A stretch of DNA of 64,000 bases, from positions 1,426,001 to 1,490,000 of the forward strand of contig NZ_CP143545.1 in the NCBI RefSeq assembly GCF_046237625.1, in the 5' to 3' direction. Under the pieces are notes generated by a model, which was not told where the DNA came from, ran no database searches, and was given only the letters and a program-made list of their open reading frames with translations. Of the stretch, positions 62,942 through 64,000 are shown one piece after another. The stretch comes from Paraperibacillus esterisolvens. GTDB lineage: Bacteria; Bacillota; Bacilli; Bacillales; DSM-1321. The translations under genes were made by a program, and so were the position numbers. The first letter of the stretch is position 1, and each line of letters opens with the position of its first letter.

Positions 62942-62969
62942 TTTATTGGAAATACTAAGCGGAGCGAGG

Positions 62970-63089
62970 AGAGTGGGGAAACCCACTCTTTCGTGTTGTT
63001 TACATAATTTTTTGTCGGCTGAACGAAAGCAGGAGGATCCTTCCTGCTTCTTTCATACAAAAACACTACTTCTTTCTTATTACAAGGAG
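62970..63089 (+). promoter_or_regulatory. rimP mRNA leader with two hairpins
   Basis: GAGTGGG (62971-62977) pairs with CCCACTC (62982-62988) on a GAAA tetraloop, followed by TTTCGTG. AAGCAGGA (63028-63035) pairs with TCCTGCTT (about 63042-63049), followed by CTTTC. Both lie between promoter and RBS AAGGAGGG. They could be attenuators or stability elements. Confidence 0.55.
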
Positions 63090-63096
63090 GGATCAC

Positions 63097-63567
63097 ATGA
63101 GCAATAAAGTTACAGAAATAGTGGAGCAGCTGGTGCTTCCTATTGTTAAAGAGCTTCATTTAGAATTAGTGGATATTGAATATGCAAAAGAAGGAAAGAA
63201 CTGGTTTCTTAGAGTATTTATAGATAAAGAGGGCGGCGTCGACATTGAGGAATGCGGCACTGTCAGCGAGCGTCTCTCCGAGAAGCTCGATGAAACCGAT
63301 CCTATTCCTTATAATTATTTCCTTGAGGTATCCTCTCCGGGCGCAGAACGGCCGCTCAAGAAAGCAGAGGATTTTACGAAATCAATCGGTAAGAATGTTT
63401 TTATTAAAACGTATGAACCAATTGACGGCCTGAAAGAATTCGAAGGTGCCTTATTGGCATTTGACGGCCAGACAGTAACAGTAGCCATGAAAATTAAGAC
63501 ACGCAGCAAAACAGTAGAAATTCCTTATGAAAAAGTGGCCAAAGCCAGGCTTGCAGTGACTTTCTAA
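63097..63567 (+). CDS. rimP: Ribosome maturation factor RimP (YlxS)
   Basis: Assists 30S subunit maturation. The 156 residues show the N-terminal LELVDIEYAKEGKNWFLRVF, EECGTVSERLSEKLDE and YFLEVSSPGAERPLKKAEDF, then an SH3-like C-terminal domain. AAGGAGGG precedes ATG 63097. nusA follows after 35 bp. Confidence 0.98.
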   Translation: MSNKVTEIVEQLVLPIVKELHLELVDIEYAKEGKNWFLRVFIDKEGGVDIEECGTVSERLSEKLDETDPIPYNYFLEVSSPGAERPLKKAEDFTKSIGKNVFIKTYEPIDGLKEFEGALLAFDGQTVTVAMKIKTRSKTVEIPYEKVAKARLAVTF

Positions 63568-63602
63568 GGACATAGGCAAAATTTAATTAGGGGGATAAAA
63601 AA

Positions 63603-64000
63603 ATGAGCAGTGAAATGCTTGATGCCCTTATCCATTTGGAAAAGGAAAAAGGCATCTCAAGGGATGTTATAATTGAAGCGATTGAAGCCGCATTGGTTTC
63701 AGCTTACAAAAGGAACTTTAACCAGGCACAAAATGTGCGTATTGATATGAACCTGGAAAGAGGCTCAATGAGGGTATTTGCCCGCAAAGATGTAGTTGAC
63801 CAGGTGTTTGACCCCAGGCTTGAAATTTCTATTGAAGATGCACAGCAGATCGATCCGAACTATCAGGTCGAAGATGTCGTGGAAATGGAGGTCACTCCAA
63901 AGGATTTCGGCCGTATCGCTGCCCAGACAGCAAAACAGGTTGTGACACAGCGTGTGAGGGAGGCAGAAAGAGGCATCATCTATTCCGAGTTCATTGACCG
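63603..64000 (+). CDS. nusA: Transcription elongation factor NusA, N-terminal part
   Basis: Binds RNA polymerase and promotes pausing and termination. About 132 residues of the N-terminal domain are present (MLDALIHLEKEKGISRDVII; EAIEAALVSAYKRNF; DFGRIAAQTAKQVVTQRVRE); the S1 and KH domains lie beyond the end of the window. ATG 63603 follows TTAGGGGGAT. The gene is cut by the window edge, not broken. Confidence 0.97.
   Translation, partial: MSSEMLDALIHLEKEKGISRDVIIEAIEAALVSAYKRNFNQAQNVRIDMNLERGSMRVFARKDVVDQVFDPRLEISIEDAQQIDPNYQVEDVVEMEVTPKDFGRIAAQTAKQVVTQRVREAERGIIYSEFID

Noticed and set aside
62913..63107. 64-codon frame overlapping the rimP leader
   Set aside because: It covers the promoter, hairpins and RBS of rimP and lacks its own RBS; chance frame.

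Overview
This window is a stretch of chromosome from a low-to-medium GC Gram-positive bacterium of the family Bacillaceae. The evidence is gene order: it follows, almost gene for gene, the rbgA-rnhB-ylqG-ylqH-sucCD-dprA-topA-trmFO-xerC(codV)-hslVU-codY-fla/che-sigD-swrB-rpsB-tsf-pyrH-frr-uppS-cdsA-dxr-rasP-proS-polC-rimP-nusA order known from Bacillus subtilis, and the proteins align closely with the B. subtilis ones as I recall them. Several details (extra mur genes, HslV N-terminus, 391-residue hook protein, larger swrB region) differ from B. subtilis, so a related genus is more likely; I cannot name the species. Every supported gene is on the + strand, consistent with co-orientation with replication. 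No tRNA, rRNA, IS element, prophage or CRISPR array was seen.

Layout. 1-3248: end of rbgA (ribosome assembly GTPase), rnhB, and the ylqG-ylqH pair, whose C-terminal parts resemble FliK and the FlhB cytoplasmic domain. 3249-8272: an accessory insertion relative to B. subtilis carrying murR-murQ-murP-mupG, a cell-wall sugar (MurNAc / MurNAc-GlcNAc) uptake and recycling set with a palindrome that may be the MurR operator, a sigma-A promoter with an overlapping cre (CcpA) site, and degenerate intergenic repeats. 8273-10571: sucCD (TCA cycle) under a promoter/cre arrangement of the same geometry. 10572-19401: dprA, topA, then the trmFO-xerC-hslV-hslU-codY group.

19402-48180: the large fla/che operon, from rod and basal body (flgB, flgC, fliE, fliF), C-ring and export ATPase (fliG-fliJ), ylxF, hook-length and hook genes (fliK, flgD, a small TIGR02530-type gene, flgE), swrD, fliL, switch (fliM, fliY), cheY, export gate (fliO/fliZ, fliP, fliQ, fliR, flhB, flhA), flhF-flhG, and chemotaxis genes (cheB, cheA, cheW, cheC, cheD), ending in sigD, a conserved small orphan and swrB. 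Genes overlap or lie a few bases apart, and many use TTG or GTG starts.

48181-57790: translation and envelope genes (rpsB, tsf, pyrH, frr, uppS, cdsA, dxr, rasP, proS), each small unit bounded by clear hairpin terminators. 57791-64000: polC, an 800-bp intergenic region with a 51-bp-period tandem repeat, then the promoter and leader of rimP-nusA; nusA runs off the end.

Most of the window is ordinary housekeeping and motility DNA. The points most worth a second look are the mur/mup island with its cre-overlapped promoter, the 51-bp repeat array upstream of rimP whose units are micro-ORFs, the compositionally distinct centre of flgE, a hairpin between Shine-Dalgarno and start codon of swrD, and the FliK-like/FlhBc-like pair ylqG-ylqH outside the flagellar operon. 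I did not find a clearly new multi-gene system.
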